From the NCBI GenBank assembly GCA_028288315.1, contig JAQBNY010000299.1, positions 1-5,696 of the forward strand: a stretch of DNA of 5,696 nt, given 5' to 3'. The translations under genes and the position numbers were made by a program. The notes beneath the pieces are model-generated. The model saw only the letters and a program-made list of their open reading frames with translations. It did no database searches and was not told where the DNA came from. Shown here piece by piece: positions 1 through 5,604 of this stretch. Source of the DNA: Mucilaginibacter sp. Its GTDB lineage: Bacteria; Bacteroidota; Bacteroidia; Sphingobacteriales; Sphingobacteriaceae. Position 1 is the first letter of the stretch, and each line of letters starts with the position of its first letter.

Positions 1-342
1 TGGATGTATATGAGATACTACCAGCTTTTTTACCTGCAGTTCATACAAATTATTTGGTGCAAGTCCCTGTTTCTTTTTTCGGTTATATATAGCAGTATCT
101 GGCCGCAGCTTAATATCATAAATAACAATTTTGCCTTGTAAAATATGGAGCTCGGCATTAGTAAAGTCAACTTTATATAGGCTGTCGGTACTAGCAAGCA
201 GCTCACTTTTAACCTTATCTGCCAATATAGGCGACCAATACCTATTAATAAACACTGCTGGTATCAGTACCAGTACAACCAATACTAACAAAACAATGGA
301 GGAAATTCTTTGCCACTTGTGCTTTAAAAACTTTAACGCCAT
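1..342 (-). CDS. N-terminal part of a membrane-anchored protein, probably AsmA/DUF748-like (runs off left edge)
   Basis: Reading the minus strand from the ATG at 342-340 gives 114 codons with no stop before the window edge, so only the N-terminus is present. The protein starts with a short basic segment (MALKFLKHKWQR), then one hydrophobic helix at about residues 13-33 (ISSIVLLVLVVLVLIPAVFI), then a soluble part with alternating hydrophobic residues (VDFTNAELHILQGKIVIYDI, residues 58-77) that looks like beta-strand. An inner-membrane anchor followed by a 'function of G-x-I-x-I-x-x-I-x-L' type repeat is the usual opening of AsmA, DUF748 and TamB-like proteins, large periplasm-spanning proteins linked to lipid transport or outer-membrane homeostasis. 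The family call is inference from this short stretch; the coding call is firm because the frame is open and has a typical signal anchor. The start is preceded by an A-rich leader with no Shine-Dalgarno, normal for Bacteroidota. It is divergent from miaB. Confidence 0.8.
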   Translation of the reverse strand, partial: MALKFLKHKWQRISSIVLLVLVVLVLIPAVFINRYWSPILADKVKSELLASTDSLYKVDFTNAELHILQGKIVIYDIKLRPDTAIYNRKKKQGLAPNNLYELQVKKLVVSHIHP

Positions 343-413
343 TTATCTTAATTTTTCCGTTGAATTTTATTGGCGTCCTTCTGCCTGTTATTTATCTGCA
401 TGGTTACTATAAC

Positions 414-433
414 AACAAAACATTCATTTTGTT
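414..433. repeat. 7-bp perfect inverted repeat in the divergent intergenic region
   Basis: AACAAAA (414-420) and TTTTGTT (427-433) are exact reverse complements separated by six bases. The dyad overlaps the possible promoter element of the minus-strand gene and lies about 40 bases upstream of the miaB promoter element. It could be an operator half-site pair, but it is AT-rich and short, so chance is a real alternative. It has no T-run on either side that would make it a convincing terminator. Confidence 0.3.
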
Positions 434-446
434 AAACGCTGCCAAA
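416..446 (-). promoter_or_regulatory. Possible Bacteroidota-type promoter for the minus-strand membrane protein gene
   Basis: On the minus strand a TTTG (446-443) is followed after 19 bases by ATGTTTTG (423-416). The Bacteroidota sigma-ABfr consensus is TTTG, about 19 bases, then TAnnTTTG, so the first element and spacing match, while the second has only its TTTG half. Transcription would start near 409, leaving a leader of roughly 65 bases before the ATG at 342. It is a weak match and could be chance in AT-rich DNA. Confidence 0.3.
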
Positions 447-472
447 CTGTCATCCAATATATAAAATTTATG

Positions 473-480
473 TATTTTTG
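473..480 (+). promoter_or_regulatory. Probable -7 promoter element of miaB
   Basis: TATTTTTG at 473-480 matches the Bacteroidota -7 consensus TAnnTTTG at every fixed position. No clear TTTG is present at the expected distance upstream, so the -33 box is weak or absent. Transcription would begin about 485-488, giving a short A-rich leader before the ATG at 502. The element spans the in-frame TTG at 478, which argues against that TTG being the miaB start because it would lie upstream of the transcript. Confidence 0.5.
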
Positions 481-501
481 CGGTTCAATTTAAAAATAAC
501 A

Positions 502-1992
502 ATGGATTTGCTTATTCAGGATAAAGTGCATGACGAAAGCAGGCAGGGCGAGGCTTTAGTATTAGAGCCGGTTATTGGTAAAAACAATGGGCGTAAGCTA
601 TATATTGAAAGCTATGGCTGTGCTATGAACTTTAGCGATAGCGAAATTGTGGCCTCTATTTTATCAGAACAAGGTTTTGAAACCACATCAGATTTTAACA
701 ATGCCGATGTAGTGTTCATTAACACCTGTTCTATCCGTGAGAATGCCGAAGTACGTGTACGTAACAGGCTGAAAGAATTTGCGGGAGCCAAATTTAAAAA
801 CCCCGGTATGGTGGTTGGCGTATTGGGCTGTATGGCCGAGCGTTTGAAAGCCAAATTTTTAGAAGAAGAAAAACTGGTAGATGTTGTAGTAGGCCCTGAT
901 GCTTACCGCGATTTGCCAAACTTAATAGAACAGGTTGATGGTGGCCAGCGTGCAGTAAACGTATTGCTAAGCCGTGAAGAAACCTATGCCGATATTAGTC
1001 CGGTGCGTTTAAACAGCAATGGCATAAATGCCTTTGTATCTATTATGCGTGGTTGCGATAATATGTGCTCTTTTTGCGTGGTGCCATTTACCCGTGGCCG
1101 CGAGCGTAGCAGGGATGCACACTCAATTGTGGCAGAATGTACTGATTTGTTTAACAGGGGATACCGGGAAGTTACTTTGCTGGGCCAGAATGTAGATTCA
1201 TACAAATGGAAAAAGCCTCAACCTGCCCTCTCCAAAGTAGAGGGTTCTGATGAGCAGGGCGACCAAAAAGACCTCTCCCTTGGAGATGATTTAGATGAGG
1301 CTGTAGTAAACTTTGCTAACTTATTAGAGATGGTTGCATTGGTTAGTCCGGAGTTGCGTGTACGTTTCTCAACATCGCACCCTAAGGATATTACCGACGA
1401 GGTTTTATATACCATTGCTAAATACGATAACATTTGTAATTACATACACCTGCCGGTACAATCAGGTAACAGCCGCGTGCTGGATATTATGAACCGTACT
1501 TACGATAGAGAGTGGTATATAAACAGGATTGATGCCATCCGCAGGATTATACCTGGTTGTGCTATATCTACTGATGTAATCACCGGTTTTTGTACTGAAA
1601 CAGAGGCAGAACATAACGATACGGTGAGTATGATGGATTATGTTAAGTATGACTTTGCCTATATGTTTAAATATAGCGAAAGACCAGGAACCTTAGCCGC
1701 TAAACGTTACGCGGATGACATCCCCGAAGAAGTAAAGCAAAAACGCTTGCAACAGATAGTAGCCAAACAGCAGGAGTATTCTTTTTACCGTATGCAAGCG
1801 CGCATTGGTAAGGTGGAGAAAGTGCTGATTGAAGGGTTCTCAAAAAAATCAAACAATGATTATTGCGGCCGCAGCGACCAAAACGCCATGGTGATATTCC
1901 CGGTAAGCGAAAATTTCAAACCAGGCCAGTACGTAAATGTTTTAGTAGAAAGAACTACATCGGCAACATTGATAGGGAAAATAGTAGGGTAG
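502..1992 (+). CDS. miaB: tRNA-2-methylthio-N6-dimethylallyladenosine synthase MiaB
   Basis: This radical-SAM methylthiotransferase converts i6A37 to ms2i6A37 in tRNAs that read U-starting codons, using S-adenosylmethionine and two [4Fe-4S] clusters. Numbered from the ATG at 502 (496 residues), the N-terminal methylthiotransferase domain begins at about residue 32 (KLYIESYGCAMN) and carries the auxiliary-cluster cysteines C40, C76 and C110. The radical-SAM motif CxxxCxxC is C185, C189 and C192 (RGCDNMCSFC). Family motifs YIHLPVQSGN and YSERPGTLAAKR follow, and a TRAM RNA-binding domain fills about 434-496. All catalytic cysteines are present, so it should be active. An in-frame TTG at 478 would add eight residues, but it sits inside a promoter element, so ATG 502 is preferred. 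The odd part is residues 239-265, an insertion with repeat-like DNA between the VDSYKW segment and the NFANLLEM helix. It is probably transcribed alone or as the first gene of the plus-strand group. Confidence 0.96.
   Translation: MDLLIQDKVHDESRQGEALVLEPVIGKNNGRKLYIESYGCAMNFSDSEIVASILSEQGFETTSDFNNADVVFINTCSIRENAEVRVRNRLKEFAGAKFKNPGMVVGVLGCMAERLKAKFLEEEKLVDVVVGPDAYRDLPNLIEQVDGGQRAVNVLLSREETYADISPVRLNSNGINAFVSIMRGCDNMCSFCVVPFTRGRERSRDAHSIVAECTDLFNRGYREVTLLGQNVDSYKWKKPQPALSKVEGSDEQGDQKDLSLGDDLDEAVVNFANLLEMVALVSPELRVRFSTSHPKDITDEVLYTIAKYDNICNYIHLPVQSGNSRVLDIMNRTYDREWYINRIDAIRRIIPGCAISTDVITGFCTETEAEHNDTVSMMDYVKYDFAYMFKYSERPGTLAAKRYADDIPEEVKQKRLQQIVAKQQEYSFYRMQARIGKVEKVLIEGFSKKSNNDYCGRSDQNAMVIFPVSENFKPGQYVNVLVERTTSATLIGKIVG
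1216..1296 (+). repeat. Repeat-like, hairpin-forming in-frame insertion inside miaB
   Basis: This segment is more C-rich than its surroundings and contains small palindromes: CCCTCT (1226-1231) pairs with AGAGGG (1239-1244), CCTGC (1222-1226) could alternatively pair with GCAGG (1254-1258), and TCTCC (1274-1278) pairs with GGAGA (1282-1286). CCTCTCC occurs twice as a direct repeat (1227-1233 and 1272-1278). It encodes a hydrophilic stretch (PQPALSKVEGSDEQ, then GDQKDLSLGDD) where, from memory, related MiaB proteins have only a short linker. The reading frame is kept. I infer a dispersed palindromic repeat captured inside a coding loop, similar in principle to Rickettsia palindromic elements. 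The exact borders are uncertain, and a simple length-variable loop is the alternative. Confidence 0.5.
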
Positions 1993-2020
1993 AATCAAGA
2001 AATAAGAATCAAGAGATAAG
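1993..2020 (+). repeat. Left heptamer array (AATCAAG type)
   Basis: Two 14-bp units, 1993-2006 and 2007-2020, differ at a single position, and each is made of an AATCAAG heptamer plus a degenerate AxATAAG heptamer. The array starts at the base after the miaB stop codon. Its bases 2004-2016 (AAGAATCAAGAGA) form the left arm of the 13-bp inverted repeat completed at 2246-2258. Translated in the miaB frame it reads NQEIRIKR and then a stop at 2017-2019. Confidence 0.7.
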
Positions 2021-2253
2021 TCCCTTCAAACATAGCAGAAGGTTCGGGTAAAAACACAAATAAACACTTTGCAGAATTTTTATCAATAGCTATATCATCA
2101 TCTTTTGAGCTTGAAACACAATTATTAATATGTGAGCGTAGAAATTATGGGTCAGTAGATAAATTAAAAGATTGCCTTGAGCTATTATCTGAAGTTCAAC
2201 GAATGATATTTTCATTTAGAGAACACATTTTAAAAGTTGAAACAGTCTCTTGA
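2020..2253 (+). pseudogene. 5'-truncated four-helix-bundle protein (23S rRNA intervening-sequence / S23 family)
   Basis: Translation from 2020 gives 77 sense codons, then TGA at 2251-2253, with no internal stop. The product begins VPSNIAEGSGKNTNK, continues HFAEFLSIAISSSFELETQL and ends FSFREHILKVETVS. The NIAEGSG motif followed by F-x-x-F-L-x-I-A and the S-x-ELETQL-x-I-x-x-R signature are diagnostic of the four-helix-bundle family that includes proteins encoded in 23S rRNA intervening sequences and is related to Avd of diversity-generating retroelements. Family members are typically about 115-125 residues. Here the first 40 or so (helix 1 and the start of helix 2) are missing, a TAA precedes the frame directly, and no ATG, GTG or TTG start is available at the N-terminus, so I call it a pseudogene. 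The downstream frame is still intact, which suggests recent truncation. The stop codon lies inside the right inverted-repeat arm. Confidence 0.8.
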
Positions 2254-2282
2254 TTCTTGACTCTAACCTCTTGACTCTTTTT
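2246..2282 (+). repeat. Right heptamer array (TCTTGAC type) with 13-bp inverted-repeat arm
   Basis: From 2248 the sequence is phased in sevens: TCTTGAT, TCTTGAC, TCTAACC, TCTTGAC, then a degenerate TCTTTTT ending at 2282, four bases before the next ATG at 2287. TCTTGACTCT occurs twice with 14-bp spacing (2255 and 2269). TCTCTTGATTCTT at 2246-2258 is the exact reverse complement of 2004-2016, giving a perfect 13-bp inverted repeat whose arms are separated by 229 bases. Transcribed, the arms could close a long stem-loop around the gene remnant. Confidence 0.7.
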
Positions 2283-2286
2283 AAAT

Positions 2287-3522
2287 ATGGAAGTACAAGA
2301 AATTAAACAACGCTTTGGCATCATCGGCAATTCGCCGTTGTTGAACAGAGCTATAAATATTGCCAACCAGGTAGCACCTACAGATATTTCGGTATTAATT
2401 ACCGGCGAAAGTGGCAGTGGTAAAGAGGTATTCTCGCACATTATTCACCAGATGAGCCCGCGTAAGCATGGGCCTTTTATTGCGGTTAACTGCGGTGCTA
2501 TACCAGAAGGTACTATTGATTCAGAACTTTTTGGCCACGAAAAAGGAGCTTATACAGGTGCCATTGGCGAGCGTAAAGGTTACTTTGAGACAGTTAATAG
2601 CGGTACTATATTTTTGGATGAGATTGCTGAAATGCCGTTAGGTACACAAGCTCGTTTGTTAAGGGTATTAGAATCGGGCCAGTACATAAGAGTGGGATCA
2701 TCTAAAGTAGAAAAAACCAATGTGCGTGTTATTGCAGCAACCAATGTTGATGTTTATGACGCGGTTAAAGCAGGCAGGTTTAGAGAAGATCTTTATTATC
2801 GTTTAAACACTGTTCCGCTAAGGATACCACCGTTGCGTGATAGGAAGGAAGATATCTTTTTGCTATTTCGTAAATTCACATCAGATTTTACCGATAAATA
2901 CCGTACTCCGCCTATACAGTTAGATGACGAAGCACAGCAGGTTTTAACAAATTACTCATGGCCGGGTAATGTTCGCCAGCTAAAAAATATGGCCGAGCAA
3001 TTGGCCGTTCTCGAGCGCGACCGTATAATAACCGCGGCCACGTTATTAACTTATATACCGCATGAAGCAAACAGCAGGAACCTGCCAATGCGTTTAGATC
3101 ATCAAAAAGAAGATTTTTCTGAAAGGGATATACTATATAAGGTGCTGTTTGATATGAAACGCGATATGGTTGAACTGAAAAAGCTGGTGGTTGATATTAT
3201 TGAAAAAGGCGGGGTAAGCACAAACTACCCAAACCATGCGCAAACATTAACCCAATTGTACAGGGATATTGAATTGCCGGCTAGCAATAACGAAACACAA
3301 TTTACCTTGCAGCAACCCGTTAACAACAATAATAACAATACTGATTATAACATTGCGCATGAAGCCGAAGAGGTAGAAGAATCATTATCACTAGTAGATA
3401 AGGAATCAGATTTGATACGGAAGGCGCTTAAAAAGCACAAAGGTAAACGCAAGCTTGCGGCTAATGAGTTAGGAATATCAGAAAGAACTTTATATCGTAA
3501 AATAAAAGAATTAGATTTATAA
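2287..3522 (+). CDS. Sigma-54-dependent AAA+ transcriptional activator with Fis-type HTH, no sensor domain
   Basis: The 411-residue protein is a bacterial enhancer-binding protein that would use ATP hydrolysis to open promoters bound by sigma-54 RNA polymerase. The AAA+ domain starts almost at the N-terminus (about 10-240): Walker A GESGSGKE at 40-47, the sigma-54 contact loop GAYTGA at 87-92, Walker B GTIFLDEI at 106-113 (D111, E112), sensor I AATN at 150-153, arginine-finger region RFREDLYYR at 164-172, and sensor II WPGNVRQL at 225-232. A linker of about 120 residues follows with a likely amphipathic or coiled-coil helix (281-308) and an asparagine run at 346-351. The C-terminal HTH is at 375-411 (KLAANELGISERTLYRKIKE). 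There is no receiver, PAS or GAF domain, so its input is unseen, possibly a partner protein or simply expression level. The GAFTGA phenylalanine is tyrosine here, a substitution known to be tolerated in some family members. It ends six bases before lptE. Confidence 0.94.
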   Translation: MEVQEIKQRFGIIGNSPLLNRAINIANQVAPTDISVLITGESGSGKEVFSHIIHQMSPRKHGPFIAVNCGAIPEGTIDSELFGHEKGAYTGAIGERKGYFETVNSGTIFLDEIAEMPLGTQARLLRVLESGQYIRVGSSKVEKTNVRVIAATNVDVYDAVKAGRFREDLYYRLNTVPLRIPPLRDRKEDIFLLFRKFTSDFTDKYRTPPIQLDDEAQQVLTNYSWPGNVRQLKNMAEQLAVLERDRIITAATLLTYIPHEANSRNLPMRLDHQKEDFSERDILYKVLFDMKRDMVELKKLVVDIIEKGGVSTNYPNHAQTLTQLYRDIELPASNNETQFTLQQPVNNNNNNTDYNIAHEAEEVEESLSLVDKESDLIRKALKKHKGKRKLAANELGISERTLYRKIKELDL

Positions 3523-3528
3523 CGAACC

Positions 3529-4056
3529 ATGGGCAAAAGGCTTTTTTTAAATATACTAATGGTAGGCACAGTGGTTATGCTATTCGCATCGTGTTCTTAC
3601 AAACTAACACAAAACGGAGCATCCATCCCGCCTGACCTGAAAACTATTGATATACAATTTTTTGAAAATAATGCGCCTTTGGTAGTGGCAACTTTAAGTC
3701 AGCAGTTTACCGAGGCGCTTAAGAATAGGATACGTACCCAAACAAGTTTAAGCATTGTACGCAGCGAGGGGGCAAATGCAACCATGTCTGGTGCTATAAC
3801 GGGTTACAGCATAGCCCCGGCATCCATTCAGGCAACTAACCCTAATGTTGCGCCAATTGCCGGTGCAAGTCGTTTAACAATTACTGTTCAGGTAAAATAT
3901 GTTTACGAAAAGGATAAAAAACTTAGTTTTGATGAATCTTTCACAAAGTATAAAGAATTTACCGGAGATCTGTCAACACAGGAGCAAGTGCTGATAGCTG
4001 ATATTAACAAGCAATTAACCGACGATATTTTTAATCGTGCCTTTGCAAATTGGTAA
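3529..4056 (+). CDS. lptE: LPS-assembly lipoprotein LptE
   Basis: The 175-residue protein has a lipoprotein signal peptide: basic start MGKR, hydrophobic core to about residue 19, and lipobox FASC with the lipidated cysteine at C22 (no aspartate follows at +2, and the next residue is serine). The mature part opens SYKLTQNGASIPPDLKTIDI, the pattern of the LptE family, in which 'Y.l....' is followed by a beta-strand with PP. It then has alternating helices and strands, including TEALKNRIRTQTSLSIV and a SGAITGYSI strand, and ends DDIFNRAFANW. LptE sits in the outer membrane, plugs the LptD barrel and helps insert LPS. Length and architecture fit Bacteroidota LptE. It lies six bases after the sigma-54 activator, so the two are almost certainly co-transcribed. 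Other small outer-membrane lipoproteins are the alternative, but motif and context agree. Confidence 0.88.
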   Translation: MGKRLFLNILMVGTVVMLFASCSYKLTQNGASIPPDLKTIDIQFFENNAPLVVATLSQQFTEALKNRIRTQTSLSIVRSEGANATMSGAITGYSIAPASIQATNPNVAPIAGASRLTITVQVKYVYEKDKKLSFDESFTKYKEFTGDLSTQEQVLIADINKQLTDDIFNRAFANW

Positions 4057-4081
4057 GCATTTATAGTTTTATAACAACAAG

Positions 4082-5593
4082 GTGGATCAGTACTTAGATA
4101 ACAGGCATAAGCAAATTTTATGGAGCCTGCTGGCAAACCCGGCAGATACGGGCCAGTTATATGCTACTAGCCTGAAGCAGATGGTAAATGACCATCCGCA
4201 GAGCGGTTTGTTACAGGTATTGCTTGCCCGTGCAGCCGATAAGCAGAATATTAAAAAGGCGGCGGTTTATTATAAAGCAGGTACGCTTTATAAGCTGCTG
4301 CACAACCCGCATAGCCTGCCTGTAGTTGCTCAAAATAAAATCATCAGGACTAAGGTTTCCGGATCAGAAAATTATTTCAGCATTCCGGTTGCCCTTGACG
4401 ATACTCGTACCACAATAAGCCAGGAATCTGAAACAACAACGGCGATTGATGAAGAGACGCAGGATGAGATCCAGGATATTGATACTATAATTCATTCTTA
4501 CGAAGAGCAGGCAACGCATACGCAAACAGATGAAAGCCTTGTTGAAACAATACAGGAAGAAGAAACTCCGGTAACACAAATCGAAGAGCCTGTTACGTTT
4601 ACCAATTTAAGTGCCGATAACGGTTATCGCGAAGAGAAGGAATATTTTAGGCATGATATTGAAGATGATGTATACGAAGAGATAGTAGGTATTGATGATA
4701 TAGGTTTTGAGCCGGGTGTAAATGTACTGCATGATACAGAAGAACAAGCGAGAGCAGCACAACAGGCAAGGCAAAATAATTATGCCGATGAAGATAAGGA
4801 GGACGAAGATAAAGAGCTCCTGCAAACATCAGCCGGTATTACAGACAGGGACGTAGCTATTGATGAAGAAAAGCTGATACTCGGCAATATTGTAAGCGCC
4901 GATTATTTAATGTTTGATAAAAAACTGGATGAATTGCGTAATACTGATAATAATGCGCAACCATCATCGGCACCAATAGCAGCAGAAGCACAACAAAATA
5001 CCGAAACTGTAAAAGAAAACCAGGAGACGTTATCGCGCTATAATGACGATAACATGCCATACAGCTTTTTGTGGTGGTTAGATAAAACCCGTAAAGAACA
5101 CGCAGGCAGTTTGCAGCCATACGCTCCTACGCAAACACAAAAAGAAGGTTCTGCACCTAATGCATTTGCAGATACAGGCGCTGAGCAACCACGTGTAAAA
5201 CCGGTTAAACGTGTTGCGCCTGACGAATTGCAGCAGCAGTATTATGAAAATATTTTCAGCCTTACATCAGTAAGCGAAATTGAAAAGGATGATAATGCTA
5301 CTAGTATTGCGTTTGATCATACTAAGAAAGAAGATATTATAATTGAACGCTTCATACACAATGAACCGCAGATAAGACCACCCGCTGCAGACAGGCTGGA
5401 CAATGAAAATAAAGCAAAGAAAAGCTCAGAAGACCAGGGTGTATTAGTAACAGAAACACTGGCCCGTATTTATACCGAGCAAATGTTATATCATAAAGCC
5501 ATAGCTACTTATAAAAAATTGATATTGAAATTTCCGGAAAAAAAGCTTTACTTTGCAGCCCAGATTGAAGAGTTAGAAAAGAAAACAAATTGA
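4082..5593 (+). CDS. Uncharacterised acidic protein with C-terminal TPR-like segment
   Basis: I do not recognise a named function. The 503-residue product starts at GTG 4082, the only usable start in this frame after the TAG at 4064-4066 and before Met34. Three parts are visible. A helical N-terminal region (1-80) contains LLQVLLARAADKQNIKKAAV. A long low-complexity linker (about 105-250) is very rich in Glu, Asp, Thr and Gln, with repeated EE and DE runs. The C-terminal part has a WWLDKTRKEHA motif (331-341), IIERFIHNEPQIRPP (420-434) and one TPR-like helix pair (about 457-487, ending AIATYKKLILKFPEKK). No signal peptide or membrane segment is visible, so it is probably cytoplasmic and a scaffold or interaction protein. 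It starts 25 bases after lptE and ends 11 bases before secG, placing it in the same unit. From memory, homologues occupy this slot in related genomes. Confidence 0.85.
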   Translation: MDQYLDNRHKQILWSLLANPADTGQLYATSLKQMVNDHPQSGLLQVLLARAADKQNIKKAAVYYKAGTLYKLLHNPHSLPVVAQNKIIRTKVSGSENYFSIPVALDDTRTTISQESETTTAIDEETQDEIQDIDTIIHSYEEQATHTQTDESLVETIQEEETPVTQIEEPVTFTNLSADNGYREEKEYFRHDIEDDVYEEIVGIDDIGFEPGVNVLHDTEEQARAAQQARQNNYADEDKEDEDKELLQTSAGITDRDVAIDEEKLILGNIVSADYLMFDKKLDELRNTDNNAQPSSAPIAAEAQQNTETVKENQETLSRYNDDNMPYSFLWWLDKTRKEHAGSLQPYAPTQTQKEGSAPNAFADTGAEQPRVKPVKRVAPDELQQQYYENIFSLTSVSEIEKDDNATSIAFDHTKKEDIIIERFIHNEPQIRPPAADRLDNENKAKKSSEDQGVLVTETLARIYTEQMLYHKAIATYKKLILKFPEKKLYFAAQIEELEKKTN

Positions 5594-5604
5594 TATAAAA
5601 GAAA

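Larger units (their letters stand above)
1993..2282 (+). mobile_element. Decayed dispersed element: inverted heptamer arrays around a four-helix-bundle gene remnant
   Basis: The whole space between the miaB stop and the next start is one structured unit. The left end (1993-2020) reads as four 7-bp units of the AATCAAG type, two of them identical. The right end (2248-2282) reads as about five 7-bp units of the TCTTGAC type, which is the left motif in reverse complement, with decay toward the end. Between them lies a truncated S23/IVP-type coding frame. Terminal inverted repeats around a single small gene suggest a non-autonomous dispersed element or a relative of rRNA intervening sequences. 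No transposase is present and no target-site duplication was recognised, so mobility is inferred. The borders are taken from the repeats. Confidence 0.45.

Noticed and set aside
131..412. Plus-strand open frame of 93 codons
   Set aside because: It is antisense to the better-supported minus-strand membrane protein gene at 1-342, and its translation has no recognisable domain.
1863..2051. Plus-strand frame overlapping the end of miaB and the repeat region
   Set aside because: Most of it is an alternative frame of the conserved MiaB TRAM domain, and its tail comes from translated heptamer repeats.
2260..2284. T-rich end before the activator as a possible rho-independent terminator for miaB
   Set aside because: The T-run is part of a degenerating heptamer array and no short GC-rich hairpin precedes it.
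2196..2441. Minus-strand frame across the start of the activator
   Set aside because: It is antisense to the AAA+ Walker A region, and part of it is just the reverse translation of the heptamer array (SQEVRVKNQE).
3317..3342. AAC/AAT trinucleotide run inside the activator as a possible CRISPR or regulatory repeat
   Set aside because: It is a short in-frame asparagine run in a flexible linker; there are no spacers or repeated units beyond the triplet.
4042..4071. TTTG, 18 bases, TAGTTTTA before the GTG at 4082, resembling a promoter
   Set aside because: The -7 element lacks the final G and it overlaps the end of lptE inside an apparent operon; it could be a weak internal promoter but the match is too poor to list.
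4607..4829. Minus-strand frames with hydrophobic, membrane-like translations
   Set aside because: They are the antisense of the acidic linker (GAA/GAT codons read as TTC/ATC), which makes false hydrophobic segments.
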